Positions 1 to 9,715 of a DNA stretch of 53,985 nt are shown here, piece by piece. Made by a program: the position numbers and the translations under genes. This DNA is from Oscillospiraceae bacterium (GTDB lineage: Bacteria > Bacillota > Clostridia > Oscillospirales > Oscillospiraceae). The notes below the pieces were generated by a model. The model saw only the letters and a list, made by a program, of their open reading frames with translations, searched no databases and was not told the origin of the DNA. The DNA is taken from positions 1 through 53,985 of the forward strand of contig SVKY01000009.1 of assembly GCA_015068235.1 (NCBI GenBank), given 5' to 3'. Each line of letters opens with the position of its first letter. The stretch's first letter is position 1.

Positions 1-127
1 GATTTTTATATCGTTATTCAAATTCCGATTTATACTAATTCTTAATAAAACGGTTTCATCGTTTTATTACCCACTCTACGAGCGGGTGGCGGCGTAGCCG
101 ACAAGAATGTTGTACAATACTTTTCTT
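1..127. repeat. Left copy of a perfect 127-bp inverted repeat
   Basis: Bases 1-127 are the exact reverse complement of 53599-53725; I compared them base by base. The repeat holds the family end CAAATTCCGATTT (around 20-32), a small hairpin with arms AAAACGG/CCGTTTT-like around 45-67, and a GC-rich part. The window begins inside it, so the true left edge is unknown. Confidence 0.95.
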
Positions 128-207
128 GCCGCCACAGGCGGCGCAGGATACCATCCTGCAATAAAATGATTTCTAAATCATTTTATCAAGAAACAGTATT
201 ATGACCT
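128..207. repeat. Repeat-family tail with hairpin, ending AACAGTATTA
   Basis: Continues the left repeat. It has a GGCGGCGCAGG segment and a hairpin with 12-base arms at 161-172 and 175-186 (ATAAAATGATTT / AAATCATTTTAT), then CAAGAAACAGTATTA. The same order of parts occurs at 17962-18086, so these are two copies of one mosaic element. The reverse form, TACTGTTACCC, borders other family members near 9718, 13848 and 17724. Confidence 0.75.
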
Positions 208-225
208 CCCCAAAAAAATAAGAAC

Positions 226-260
226 CACGCCCCTGTTTTCGTTTTGAAAACAGGGGCGTG
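226..260. terminator. Strong hairpin, probable bidirectional terminator
   Basis: Perfect 15-bp stem (226-240 with 246-260) and a 5-base loop. On the minus strand it is followed by a T-rich run (complement of 211-217), and on the plus strand by AATATTTTTA. It could end transcripts entering from the left edge. No gene is visible between it and the window start. Confidence 0.6.
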
Positions 261-281
261 AATATTTTTAAGGATGATGCT

Positions 282-382
282 AAATTCCGATTTATCGCTG
301 AGATTATCGTTTCACGCTGTAGGGGAGGGTCATGACCCTCCCCTACAGTGGTTGATACGTTCTGTTCGACAAATCGGAATTT
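282..382. repeat. MITE-like element, copy A (101 bp)
   Basis: Bounded by terminal inverted repeats AAATTCCGATTT (282-293) and AAATCGGAATTT (371-382). The centre (317-348) is a perfect 32-base palindrome built on AGGGGAGGGTCATGACCC and its complement. It has no coding capacity. The same ends and core recur at 13.9 and 17.8 kb. The element sits in the gap upstream of the lipoprotein gene. Confidence 0.85.
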
Positions 383-521
383 GATACAGCGGCATTTCAA
401 ATCTGCGTGTGTATTTTGCTTTCATCCGACATCACTGCTGCCTGCACTGCAACAAAAGGGCGCTGACATTGAAAAAGCTGTCGTTTATATTTCGTCCGTT
501 GGTGCAGCAGGTCCTGTGCTG

Positions 522-550
522 TTGCATTTGCGCTTGAAGCATGCTATAAT
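522..550 (+). promoter_or_regulatory. Sigma-A type promoter of the lipoprotein gene
   Basis: TTGCAT (522-527), a 17-base spacer and TATAAT (545-550), followed by an AAGGAG ribosome binding site near 569-574 and the ATG at 583. The -10 box lies inside a short palindrome, TGCATGC...TGCA. Confidence 0.75.
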
Positions 551-582
551 GCAAATATATCGTACATAAGGAGACAAAAATC

Positions 583-2061
583 ATGAAGAAACCGGCAGCA
601 TTGCTCCTTGCGCTGTGCATTGTGCTTTCTCTGACGGCATGCGGCAACGGGGAGATGAATGTGCTTTCATTCCTGGATGATCGCATCAGGCAAACACAGG
701 AGACAACGCAGGAGCCGACCACCGAGCCTGAAAGCACCGCAGAGACGACGACCGAGCCTGAAAGCACCGAGATCGAAACCACGACAGAGGTCGAAACCAC
801 CGCAGAACCGACAGAGCCTTCTACGCAGTCGCTTCCGTCCGATCCCCGTTTGCGGATGTATCAGGAGCTGATCAATGATTACGGAACGATTCTTCGCCAT
901 TGCTTCTCAGCTCCGCAGTGGAACGGTACGAGCGACCTTCCCATCCTCAGCGGCACGACACAAAATCTTGTCGCACAATTGGGCGGGCTGGAATATGAGT
1001 GGAGCAATATGATCTATGAATTGCCGCTGTCTAACATGGGTACGGAGGCATTCGGCTATCTCCTCTATGACCTCAATGCTGACGATATCCCCGAATTGTT
1101 TTGGGTACGCAATGACCACAGCATTCTTGCCATCTTCACCTATTATAACAACAGTGTGTGCATGCTGCGTGGCTGTTGGTCAAGATCAAATTGCTACATT
1201 TCTCAGAACAACACGCTCTATCAATGGGGCTCAGCAGGTGCGGCGGACAATTTCTGCACAAGCTATGTGCTTTATAACGGCGAGCTGCTCGAAGGCTTCC
1301 GCTTCTACAGCGAGAGCGGTTATGGTACGATAAACTACTACGAGGTGTCTACAACGACAATGCAGCCGATCTCCCAGCAGCGGTATGACGAGCTTTCCCT
1401 CTCGTATCCCTATGAAAACAGCCAAATGTGGCGCATGCTTCCAATTCAGCCACTCAGCGTCATGGTCGAAAACGCTCCCGTCGCTGATTCTGCGCAAGAA
1501 AATCAGTTGCCGTATTTGCAGAAGGTAAATCGTGCTGATCAATCGATTTGGGACGGTCCCGGATATGATTATCGCCTTGTCGGCACGGTACAGCTTGCTG
1601 GGATCTATACGATCACACTTGAAGTGCGTGATTATGAGGGTAATCTTTGGGGCAGGCTGAAGTCGGGCGCAGGCTGGATCAATCTTTCGGAGATCAGATA
1701 TGAGGAGAACTGCTCGCCCATCATATCGGCTAATTTCGCCGATGACGCCCTGTTAAACAGCGGAAATTACCACTATTGCGTCGCAGATGTCTCGCCATAC
1801 AGCGTTTTCATTGCGTTCCGTGCCTATCAAACCCTAAGCAACGTGGTCTTCTCTTCTGCAGATGCAGACGGTGAGGCAGCGCAGGAGCTGTTCTATATCG
1901 CACAGTGGACGACCGATACGCCCTTCGTGGCAGAGGTGACCTTCCCCGGCGATATGAGCGCATACTGCATTTCCTTCCTCGACAGCAACGGCATTCACCA
2001 TGCCTATACCGTTACGCTCAGCGGACGAACCGGCGAAGTTGAGCTGCATGAAAAATGTTGA
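583..2061 (+). CDS. Lipoprotein with Thr/Glu-rich linker and SH3-like domain
   Basis: A 492-residue exported lipoprotein. The signal peptide ends in a lipobox (LSLTAC, Cys20), so it should be lipidated and anchored on the outer face of the membrane. Residues about 35-85 are a low-complexity linker of TTEPEST-like units encoded by short direct DNA repeats. Residues about 310-370 resemble a bacterial SH3 domain (DGPGYDYRLVG ... GRLKSGAGWINL), a fold often used for wall binding. The rest has no family I recognise. It is monocistronic with its own promoter and converges on the large surface-protein gene across a shared terminator. The ATG is set by AAGGAGAC upstream. Function is not known; a wall-associated binding role is inference. 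Confidence 0.85.
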   Translation: MKKPAALLLALCIVLSLTACGNGEMNVLSFLDDRIRQTQETTQEPTTEPESTAETTTEPESTEIETTTEVETTAEPTEPSTQSLPSDPRLRMYQELINDYGTILRHCFSAPQWNGTSDLPILSGTTQNLVAQLGGLEYEWSNMIYELPLSNMGTEAFGYLLYDLNADDIPELFWVRNDHSILAIFTYYNNSVCMLRGCWSRSNCYISQNNTLYQWGSAGAADNFCTSYVLYNGELLEGFRFYSESGYGTINYYEVSTTTMQPISQQRYDELSLSYPYENSQMWRMLPIQPLSVMVENAPVADSAQENQLPYLQKVNRADQSIWDGPGYDYRLVGTVQLAGIYTITLEVRDYEGNLWGRLKSGAGWINLSEIRYEENCSPIISANFADDALLNSGNYHYCVADVSPYSVFIAFRAYQTLSNVVFSSADADGEAAQELFYIAQWTTDTPFVAEVTFPGDMSAYCISFLDSNGIHHAYTVTLSGRTGEVELHEKC

Positions 2062-2110
2062 TATTATAGAATACGGGAACGCACCGATCAATCGGACTTT
2101 TTTGCAATAA

Positions 2111-2160
2111 ATAATGTCTGCTGAACAAGTCGCAACAGCGATTTATTCAGCAGACATTAT
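2111..2160. terminator. Bidirectional terminator between convergent genes
   Basis: A 15-bp perfect stem (2111-2125 with 2146-2160) with a 20-base loop lies between the convergent stops at 2061 and 2189. AT-rich sequence on both sides fits termination of both transcripts. Confidence 0.7.
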
Positions 2161-2188
2161 ATTATTTCTTGTTAAAAAGCTTTTTTAA

Positions 2189-5100
2189 TCAATACTCGAT
2201 GATGTAAGCATACTGACGGTCTTTTGTCAATTGATCCGAAGGACCGTCGTACAAGCACCAGCGACTCTCGTCAGCACAGTCGTACAAAACGGCAACCGTC
2301 TCCGGCTTTCCGCCCCATTGCAAATTGGGTTCGCCCTTTTGCCAAAGACTATTGCACCAGGACGAAGCATCATTCAGCGCAGTGCCTGCAAGTTGGTTCT
2401 TTTCATCGACCCAATGGTAGGTTTTTCCGTTTTCATCACGCCTTGCGCCAACATAGTAAAATGCTTTCGGGTCGCCTTTTTGTTTGATCAAAGCGACCAC
2501 GAAACGATATTCCTCTATCGAGTCAAACGTGACGAGCTTGCCACCCTTTGCCGCTGCAGCTGCCTGTGCATCAAGCCAGGTGCAGTGATTCACCACAATC
2601 TCGTAGGATTTCTCGTCAAAGGCAGGCGTTGTTCGGTTGTTCGCGCGGTAGAGGAAGGTCACGATCTGACCTCGGGTGCAGCTTGCGTTAGGTGCAAACT
2701 TGCCGCCGCCGACACCTTGTGTCACTTCATTCTCAACTGCCCAAAGGACTGCCTTGAAATAATAGTCACTCGTCTTGACATCGGAGAACGGATTGTTCGT
2801 GCTGATCGGTTCGGGCTCGCCCTGCGCGCGCCACAGGAAGGTTGCGACCTGCGCACGGGTACACGTTGCATTCGGTCCGAAGCTTGTTGCTGACAAACCG
2901 GTTGTGATGCCGTTTTCCACTGCCCACAGAACAGCCTTATAATAATATTCTCCCGCCTTAACGTCCTTGAAATTGTTCTTCGCAGAGGTCGGCTCGGGAC
3001 TGCCGCAGGCACGCCATAAGAAGGTGACGATCTGTCCACGGGTGCAATTTGCATTCGGTGCAAAGATCGTAGCGCTCATGCCATTGGTGACACCTTTTCC
3101 TACCGCCCAAAGAACAGGCTCGTAGAAATAGTCGTTCTCCTTCACATCTGTAAACGGATTTTCAAATGGTATCTCCGGCGTATCCGGCTCCGACGGCGTA
3201 TCCGGCTCCGACGGCGTATCCGGCTCCGTCGGCGCATTCGGCTCCGACGGCGTATTCGGCTCCGTCGGCGCATTCGGCTCCGACGGCGCATTCGGCTCCG
3301 TCGGCGCATTCGGCTCCGTCGGAGTTTCCGGTTCAAACGGAGCGTCTGGGTCTACAGGCTCATACGGGCTCTCACCCGTTGCGGTTGTGACCCCCACAAA
3401 TGCGCTGTTGTTCGCAGGCAGGGAGTCGTCTGCATCGACGGTGATATAATATACCGTATCCGCCTCAGGCTCTACCGCAAAGGCAACGCCCTGCTGTCCC
3501 AAGTGATCCAGCGCTTCCAGAGTAAGCGAATCTAAGATCGTTCCGTCAGCGGTGTCCTTGCGGAGGCTGACCGTAACATTTTCATAAAGCGTATAACCAC
3601 GGTTGACGATACCGCCATAGATGATGACCTTTCCATCGCTTCGATAGCCCCAGGAGGTATTCTCCACAGACAGATCGTCCCAGTGCAAGATTGCGGTGGT
3701 TTCGTTATCCCCGGGCGTCAGGTCTTCTGCCTCCAGGGGCGAAACGCGGATGGTGATTTCCTTATCCTGGACCACCTTGGAAATGCCAATGCCACAGGAG
3801 AATTCTGCACTTTCGCCGGGAGCCAAAGGAATCTCCTTGATATGCTGTTCGCTATAGCCATTGGTCTGATCCGTAAGCTCTACCACAATGCCTGCGGCAG
3901 GCTTGTTGCCCTGATTGATCACGGACAGGTCGAACACCTGATCTTTGCCGGCAACATAGCACGAGTTGTCCGTATCTGCATACACAATCTGCAAATCGAT
4001 ACCACTTTGTGCGGCGATCACCTTCAGCGTGCCTTCGCCGTAGGGATTATCCTCGTTTTCTGCATTTACAGTCTTTGTACAAAGTGCTACGGTGAGATTG
4101 TTGTCCTTATCCAAGGTTGCAGAATAGTCATAAATATAGTCTGTGCCGTCAGTGAGGGCTGTGGGAGCGCTCCATTGATCCTCTGTGCACCAGGAGACAT
4201 AGAGCGTGTTGCGCAGACCGTCATTGGCGGTAAAGAGGATGGCTTTTGCACTGTCTGACTTAATTACCTGAAATACGGGAGAGAGAGTGCCTTCCCCGGA
4301 GGCTAAAATTTCCTCTCCGTCTGCATACAGCTTTCCATCTGCGTACCAATACAAAGTGCCGTCGCAATAGCGAAGATTGGATTCAGCCACAGCATTATCC
4401 GTGATCTTTTGCCCGTTTACAAAGATCTCAATATCATCCGAGGTGTAAATATCTCCGTCCGTGTCCATTGCCCAGGCAATCCGCAACTCGTCCCCCTCAT
4501 AATCTGCGGTCAGCGAGGTGATCATTCCAAGGTCTGTATAGGCAGCATTCGCAGCACTCCAGCCGGAAGAAGTTTTCTGAGAGGTATAGATGGCATTTCC
4601 GGTGGCGCTGAACCAATCGCCATTGGTATTCCCCTGCCACAAAACGCTAAGCTCATTGCCGTTGTCGCAAATGACAGGCTGATAAGCCAGGGTGCCGTCA
4701 ACAGATACAGGCGTAGAGATTCCGCTATAAGTTCCGTCAGAAGAAATATCTCCCGTCATGATTCGGGTGGAAGCATCCTCAAGCGTGCTTCCCTCCGGGA
4801 GGGTTTCCAGTTCCATCCATGCGATCTTCGTCTCGCCATTGACATTGACTACATAGGGAGAAGCATCTGCCATGGCGTTATCCCGGAGCAGTTTCGGCGC
4901 AGACCAGCTGCTTCCGTCATAGATGGTGATATAAAGCTGCTGACCGTTGACATCGCTGTAGTTCGGATTCTGCGCGACATAGAGCAGCGCCAGCTTGCCG
5001 TCAGACAGACGGATGAGCTGAGGATCTGCAGTGTCGGAAATGCCGGTCAGAAGGGTGCTGTCACCATCTTTTGTCGTCCGATTCCCCAACCAGCAGGCTT

Positions 5101-7660
5101 GCGTGACCTCTTGGAGCGTATAGTCGGAGGGATCATAGAGATTGACGGCATCCTGCACAAGCATTTGCGCAGAGTCGCTATGCTCGGCTTGCTTTGTTTT
5201 GGGATATTCGAAGATGACCCTGTTGTACATCTCAGGGAACTCGGGCTTTACTTCAAACACCGCAAAATTACCCTTAATATAGGGGCGCAGAGTTTTACGA
5301 CCGATCACATAGTCAGTGGCGTCTTCTTTATATTCCCAGATGACATCCAGTTGTCCCTCAATGCCGCCGCTGAGGGACAGAACATCCTTCAATCCCGCAC
5401 CTACACCTGCGTTGACCACAGTTTTCCATCGAAGCTCCTCGTCAGGATAGAAGCGCTGAGCATCAGGAATCACACCCATATTTCCCTGTAGGGTTACGTT
5501 GGATTTCAAGTCAACTTCAAAGAACCCGGGCACAGTGCCTATGGCAAAGGGGACACCGTAACTGAAGCCGCCGTTGGCGCTGAGGACATAGCCACCATCG
5601 AGGAATATGATTTCGCCCTTAGAGTTCAAATATCCCTCCAGGAAGCCTAACGCTTCAAGCCCCACGTCTATGACCAGAGAGCCTTTACCTACGCCGGTAG
5701 ACATGCCGTTGTCCTTCATGAAGCTCTGCAGCTCCCGATAGCCTTTTGCGGCATCGGAGGCGTTCTTTCCTATATTGTTCATGATTTTCTTCATTCCAAG
5801 AACAATATCCTTCGGCTTCATTTTTCCGCTGCTGTTATCCCAACCTCCCTGTACACCCAGGAGGATATATACTTTTCCGTTTTCGATCCGGCAGTCAAAC
5901 GTCAAGGGAGACCATACGCCGATTTTGACCTGAGAGCCTTTCATAAGAGCGCCGGCTTCCTCGCCCAAAGTAAATCCGAAGCCGTTACCGAAGGTGAATC
6001 TGTAGCCGTTCAATTGCTCGGGCTTCACCGTATCCACCTTTAATTTCAGTCCCCGACGGGTTTCTCTTCCGTCTGAATCGATGGCGATGACCTCGATCAA
6101 TTCGGATACGTCAAAGTGATCGCTCCATGTGACACGGGAAATGCCGTCCGGGACTTCTACAATTTCTGTCCCCTGGCGCAGAACCAACGTGTCAGGACCT
6201 CCGTCTCCCCATTTGATCTCCACGCGAACTGTCTGCGTGCCGGAGTTCATCAGATCCAGCTTATAGTCATAGTATAAGACATCCACATTGTCTATCCAAA
6301 CACCGCTGATCACCGGTTTCGAAGACTCACAGCTCAGATAAACCGTTGGTGTATTTTCTAACTGTGAGCCTCGCAGCGTACGGGTTACAAAGCCCTCCTT
6401 GCTGATCGTGGCTCCGCCGCGAGGATAGGGAATGGTTACCTGTCCAAATTCGTTGGTTTCATATTCCACTCCGCCGGCTTCTACCTTAATGCCTTCATGC
6501 AGCGTATATTCGTACTCCCCATCTTCATTCTCAATCGTTTCAGGAGCAACGACGGTAAAGGTCAAATGGCTGGGGTGCTGACGGTAAATATTGCCCTCGG
6601 TGTATTCCGGACGGTCCATCACCATGGGATCGATGGTCATGCGGTAAGGATCCGAATAAGTACCGTCTCCGCTAAGATCCTCGATATATTCCAAAGAGAT
6701 CTTGCATGCGGGGCGAATATTAATCGATTCGTCTGCAAATTTGTATACGGGACTGCTCAGATTGTAATATTCTGTCGTATAGTAGGATTCCTTGCCGGCA
6801 AAATTTTGATACATGCCAACCCAGTAGTACTGAATCCCGTAATTCCAATAGAATTGGGCTGCATCACGGAGCCAATAATCACTCTGATCCCAATTGGAAT
6901 CCACACATTCTCCGGAAATCCACATCTGCTCGACATACTTGTTGTACTGTTCAGAGCTGAGCGGATACATATAATCCTCTGTGACCACGTAGGAGTAGCC
7001 TGCATCGATCAAGGTGTGGGCATTTTCTGCGCCTTTCCCGTAATTCGCAAAGTCGGGCGTCTTATTCTCACCCTGATGGGCGTCGTCCATATGCGCAACC
7101 AAAGTATTATGTACCGTAGGATTGATCAATGCAGTTTCTTCTTCCATGAAATTATCCGGGTTTAGAAATCCCCCATACTGCGCATAAGAGGGTTGATTGT
7201 TCTGCGTGGAGGAATCGAAGCTGCCACTGGTTCCACCCCAAAGCCCGGAGTAATCGAAGCAGACATCGGTATATACGACTTCTTCCGCTCCGGAATTGAG
7301 GAACGTGCGCAGGTCGCTCGTACGCCATGAGGAAGACCCATACTGAACCTGCGTAGGTGACAGGAAGGACGCATGGGTATAGGTGTAAATGTTGGTAGTG
7401 GCATCAAATTCTCCTGCAAGGAACGGCGTCACGCAGAACAGCAGGGCTTCATTTTCGTCTGTCTCGCAAACATACCAAACCAGTTCGATGCCTTCAAAGC
7501 TGCCAAAATAGACATATGTTCCCTGTTCCAAAGTATCTTCACTGAAAAACCATTTTTGAACATCGTCCAAAATGTTCTTTTCGACAGAACCCGAAACCGT
7601 AGATGTGAGAGATAAAAGCAGCGCCAAAATCAACAAAATGCTCAACAATCTGTTTTTCAT
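2189..7660 (-). CDS. Giant SLH-domain surface protein with DUF6273-like and C-type lectin-like domains
   Basis: An 1823-residue secreted protein. Order of parts: Sec signal peptide (1-25, no lipobox); a DUF6273-like domain about 45-345 (SSWRTSDLRTFLNS, YWLRD, INIRPACKI); a carboxypeptidase-regulatory-like beta segment about 380-430; a long beta-rich middle; CARDB-like modules about 1220-1420; a Pro/Glu repeat linker; three SLH repeats (FTDVKENDYFYEPVLWAV, FKDVKAGEYYYKAVLWAV, FSDVKTSDYYFKAVLWAV); and a C-type-lectin-like domain at the C terminus (WLDAQAAAAAKGGKLV ... WCNSLWQKGEPN). SLH repeats bind secondary wall polymers, so it is probably held on the cell wall and displays ligand-binding domains. 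It is the last gene of an operon with the serine hydrolase (27-base gap) and YARHG protein. The RBS AAAGGAG sets the ATG. Adhesin or S-layer-associated role is inferred. Confidence 0.88.
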   Translation of the reverse strand: MKNRLLSILLILALLLSLTSTVSGSVEKNILDDVQKWFFSEDTLEQGTYVYFGSFEGIELVWYVCETDENEALLFCVTPFLAGEFDATTNIYTYTHASFLSPTQVQYGSSSWRTSDLRTFLNSGAEEVVYTDVCFDYSGLWGGTSGSFDSSTQNNQPSYAQYGGFLNPDNFMEEETALINPTVHNTLVAHMDDAHQGENKTPDFANYGKGAENAHTLIDAGYSYVVTEDYMYPLSSEQYNKYVEQMWISGECVDSNWDQSDYWLRDAAQFYWNYGIQYYWVGMYQNFAGKESYYTTEYYNLSSPVYKFADESINIRPACKISLEYIEDLSGDGTYSDPYRMTIDPMVMDRPEYTEGNIYRQHPSHLTFTVVAPETIENEDGEYEYTLHEGIKVEAGGVEYETNEFGQVTIPYPRGGATISKEGFVTRTLRGSQLENTPTVYLSCESSKPVISGVWIDNVDVLYYDYKLDLMNSGTQTVRVEIKWGDGGPDTLVLRQGTEIVEVPDGISRVTWSDHFDVSELIEVIAIDSDGRETRRGLKLKVDTVKPEQLNGYRFTFGNGFGFTLGEEAGALMKGSQVKIGVWSPLTFDCRIENGKVYILLGVQGGWDNSSGKMKPKDIVLGMKKIMNNIGKNASDAAKGYRELQSFMKDNGMSTGVGKGSLVIDVGLEALGFLEGYLNSKGEIIFLDGGYVLSANGGFSYGVPFAIGTVPGFFEVDLKSNVTLQGNMGVIPDAQRFYPDEELRWKTVVNAGVGAGLKDVLSLSGGIEGQLDVIWEYKEDATDYVIGRKTLRPYIKGNFAVFEVKPEFPEMYNRVIFEYPKTKQAEHSDSAQMLVQDAVNLYDPSDYTLQEVTQACWLGNRTTKDGDSTLLTGISDTADPQLIRLSDGKLALLYVAQNPNYSDVNGQQLYITIYDGSSWSAPKLLRDNAMADASPYVVNVNGETKIAWMELETLPEGSTLEDASTRIMTGDISSDGTYSGISTPVSVDGTLAYQPVICDNGNELSVLWQGNTNGDWFSATGNAIYTSQKTSSGWSAANAAYTDLGMITSLTADYEGDELRIAWAMDTDGDIYTSDDIEIFVNGQKITDNAVAESNLRYCDGTLYWYADGKLYADGEEILASGEGTLSPVFQVIKSDSAKAILFTANDGLRNTLYVSWCTEDQWSAPTALTDGTDYIYDYSATLDKDNNLTVALCTKTVNAENEDNPYGEGTLKVIAAQSGIDLQIVYADTDNSCYVAGKDQVFDLSVINQGNKPAAGIVVELTDQTNGYSEQHIKEIPLAPGESAEFSCGIGISKVVQDKEITIRVSPLEAEDLTPGDNETTAILHWDDLSVENTSWGYRSDGKVIIYGGIVNRGYTLYENVTVSLRKDTADGTILDSLTLEALDHLGQQGVAFAVEPEADTVYYITVDADDSLPANNSAFVGVTTATGESPYEPVDPDAPFEPETPTEPNAPTEPNAPSEPNAPTEPNTPSEPNAPTEPDTPSEPDTPSEPDTPEIPFENPFTDVKENDYFYEPVLWAVGKGVTNGMSATIFAPNANCTRGQIVTFLWRACGSPEPTSAKNNFKDVKAGEYYYKAVLWAVENGITTGLSATSFGPNATCTRAQVATFLWRAQGEPEPISTNNPFSDVKTSDYYFKAVLWAVENEVTQGVGGGKFAPNASCTRGQIVTFLYRANNRTTPAFDEKSYEIVVNHCTWLDAQAAAAAKGGKLVTFDSIEEYRFVVALIKQKGDPKAFYYVGARRDENGKTYHWVDEKNQLAGTALNDASSWCNSLWQKGEPNLQWGGKPETVAVLYDCADESRWCLYDGPSDQLTKDRQYAYIIEY
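3178..3330 (-). repeat. 18-bp tandem repeats coding the S/T-E-P-[ND]-[AT]-P linker
   Basis: About eight to nine near-identical 18-base units (form: GTATCCGGCTCCGACGGC) encode six-residue units such as SEPDTP and TEPNAP just before the SLH repeats. The array keeps frame, so copy-number change would alter linker length without disrupting the protein. Confidence 0.85.
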
Positions 7661-7687
7661 ATGACTCTCTCCTTTTTCAAAATCTAT

Positions 7688-8680
7688 TTACTGCACATTC
7701 TCCGCCATGGCATGATAAATCAAGCCGGAGAGCTCGCCGATCTTTCGTTCGTTGAAATCACTGTGTGTGCTGTTTGTGATAATACACACGATATAGGGAT
7801 TGCCGTCTAAGAAAACGATGGCTGTATCGCCCTGGCAATTCGGAAGATCGCCACCCTTCAGGGCGACCTCCACGCCGTCCGGAATGCCTGCCGGAATATA
7901 ATTTCTGTCCGTTTGGGCAAGCAAAATATTCAGCATTGCCTGCGATGCTTCCTCGCTGACGCAGTTTCCCTCATAGATCATGCGCAGAAGCTTAGCGCAG
8001 GCACCGACAGAAACATAGTTCTCGTATCCGTTGAAATCCAGCATCAAGCGGTTATGCTCCACCTCCGGACAGCCCATGCGTGCAGCAAAGTCCGTGACCA
8101 AGGCTCTGCCCGTGGCTGCACTGCCGCCGCCCAAATATTCGGTGAGGCGATTGGTGTCATAGTTATCGCTGACCGTGATCATATCATACATATCCTGATA
8201 GACATCATCGATATTGATAGCGCCTGTTTCCGCCATTTCATAGGTTTTTGCCATAATAAACATCTTGATAATGCTGGCGCTGATCATAGGCTCACGGACC
8301 TGCGCATCCTTTCCGCAGAAAATGCTTGCGCCGGAGTTAAGCTCCTCGGCATAAACCGCCCATTTCCCATCGCAGTCCGCAAGCACCTCATTCAAGGCGA
8401 TTTCCAGCGCATCGGCATCAAACTTCGGACTGTTCGGGTCCTCCGTCGGCTCCGCAGTCGTTTCGGGCACAGTTTCGGTCGTCGGCTCTGTGGTCGGCTC
8501 AGCAGGCGGCTCCTCGGTAGTCGGCTGTGTCGTCGGTTCAAGCGTTGTCGCCTCCATTACTACGACCGATTCATGCTCAACGGTCGATCGATGGTAGACC
8601 ATACCAAGCAAAAAACCAAGCACAAGCACAAACAAAACGATCACGGCAAAAAGTGCCCATTCAATCTTTGACAGTTTCAT
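7688..8680 (-). CDS. Membrane-anchored serine hydrolase, class A beta-lactamase/DD-peptidase fold
   Basis: A 330-residue protein with one N-terminal membrane helix (9-30) and an extracellular Thr/Pro/Glu linker (42-85) before the catalytic domain. The three active-site motifs of the penicillin-recognising serine hydrolases are present: SxxK (S136-I-I-K139), SDN (171-173) and a KTG equivalent, KGG (275-277). Domain size fits a class A beta-lactamase. Neighbours are surface proteins, not resistance genes, so a D-alanyl-D-alanine carboxypeptidase or peptidoglycan-binding role is as likely as beta-lactam hydrolysis. RBS AAAGAGG precedes the ATG. It lies 42 bases after the YARHG gene and 27 before the giant SLH gene. 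Confidence 0.82.
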   Translation of the reverse strand: MKLSKIEWALFAVIVLFVLVLGFLLGMVYHRSTVEHESVVVMEATTLEPTTQPTTEEPPAEPTTEPTTETVPETTAEPTEDPNSPKFDADALEIALNEVLADCDGKWAVYAEELNSGASIFCGKDAQVREPMISASIIKMFIMAKTYEMAETGAINIDDVYQDMYDMITVSDNYDTNRLTEYLGGGSAATGRALVTDFAARMGCPEVEHNRLMLDFNGYENYVSVGACAKLLRMIYEGNCVSEEASQAMLNILLAQTDRNYIPAGIPDGVEVALKGGDLPNCQGDTAIVFLDGNPYIVCIITNSTHSDFNERKIGELSGLIYHAMAENVQ

Positions 8681-8722
8681 CTTGACCTCTTTTCCTGTTT
8701 CTCATCCTTGCCGTATCTCAGA

Positions 8723-9667
8723 TCACCAACCGCGTGCGCTTTCATAAGCGATGATAAAGTTGACATTCTGAACCTCGATAGAGCTGAGATTGGGCAGCAC
8801 CGTGGTGGTCGGTCTGTACCAACTGAAGTTCTCGAAATATTCATTATATTTCTCGGTCTGGAAAATATAGCCATGTCGGGCATAGATCTCGTTTCTTGCC
8901 ATGCAAACCTGATGCTCCGTCATTCCCTGCAGATCCCAATCGGTAAGCAAGCGATCGCTGCTGTCGGGGATGATATTACCGTTTTCGTCCGGTCGGAAAT
9001 CAAAGTAATTGTCATAGCGTCTGTTCAGCTCATCCAGGTATTCATAGGAATCCTCGGGCTCCTCCTCCGTTGCTTCCGTCTGCACCTGCGGCGCCTCGGT
9101 GATGATCGCTGCCGGTGCCATGGTCGAAAGAGCGTCCTCGGTCTCGGTCTCGCTCTCGCTCTCAGCCTCTGTGGAAACAGGCTCGTCCGTCGTTGCCTGC
9201 ACTTTGTAGTCTTCGGTCGGTCTGTTCACCCTTTTGCCCGTATCGGAATCCGTGGCAAAATAGATGCACAGAACAACCGCCGCAATTAGGCACAGACTTA
9301 TCACGCCGATGAGAATATACGGCAACGGACTGCTGCGCTTCTTTTGCTGCTGGGGGTAGGCATATGCTCCGTAATTCGGCACATTTGTTGCAGGCGCATA
9401 ATAATTGTTGTTCGGCGTCTGATTTTGGTATGTATTGTTTCCGTATCCGGCGTAATTGTTATATTGCTGCGCGCCTGCGTGATTCCAGCCGTTCTGCGCC
9501 GATTGATTGCCATTGTAAGCCGACTGAGGATACTGCAAGGGAGCAGTCTGCGGATTGTTCGGAGGGAAAAGATATTGCGTTTGGGGTGCTTGCTGTGCTC
9601 CTGTCGGCGTCTGTGGGGCATTGTTCGGTGCTTGGAAATTGCCGCCCGGCGTATTGTTGTAATCCAT
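8723..9667 (-). CDS. Membrane protein with extracellular YARHG domain
   Basis: About 314 residues from the chosen ATG (9667), which has GGAGG 7 bases upstream; an in-frame ATG at 9712 lacks a ribosome site. The first 110 residues are Asn/Gln/Pro/Tyr-rich and probably disordered in the cytoplasm. One membrane helix follows (LPYILIGVISLCLIAAVVL), then an acidic Thr/Glu linker, then a YARHG domain (MARNEIYARHGYIF), a small extracellular module of unknown ligand common in Clostridia. It is the first gene of the operon with the serine hydrolase and SLH protein. The topology resembles one-helix wall sensors, but no signalling domain is visible. Confidence 0.82.
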   Translation of the reverse strand: MDYNNTPGGNFQAPNNAPQTPTGAQQAPQTQYLFPPNNPQTAPLQYPQSAYNGNQSAQNGWNHAGAQQYNNYAGYGNNTYQNQTPNNNYYAPATNVPNYGAYAYPQQQKKRSSPLPYILIGVISLCLIAAVVLCIYFATDSDTGKRVNRPTEDYKVQATTDEPVSTEAESESETETEDALSTMAPAAIITEAPQVQTEATEEEPEDSYEYLDELNRRYDNYFDFRPDENGNIIPDSSDRLLTDWDLQGMTEHQVCMARNEIYARHGYIFQTEKYNEYFENFSWYRPTTTVLPNLSSIEVQNVNFIIAYESARGW

Positions 9668-9715
9668 AAATAAGCCTCCATTCATCATGATAGCCGTCTT
9701 ACACGCCACCATTTC

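Noticed and set aside
4409-5491. 360-codon open frame on the plus strand
   Set aside because: Shadow of the giant SLH-protein gene, which has a clear signal peptide and domains in the opposite frame.
7688-8680. Beta-lactam resistance gene
   Set aside because: SxxK, SDN and KGG are present, but the Glu of class A lactamases could not be placed confidently and the context is cell-surface; a DD-peptidase-like role is equally likely.
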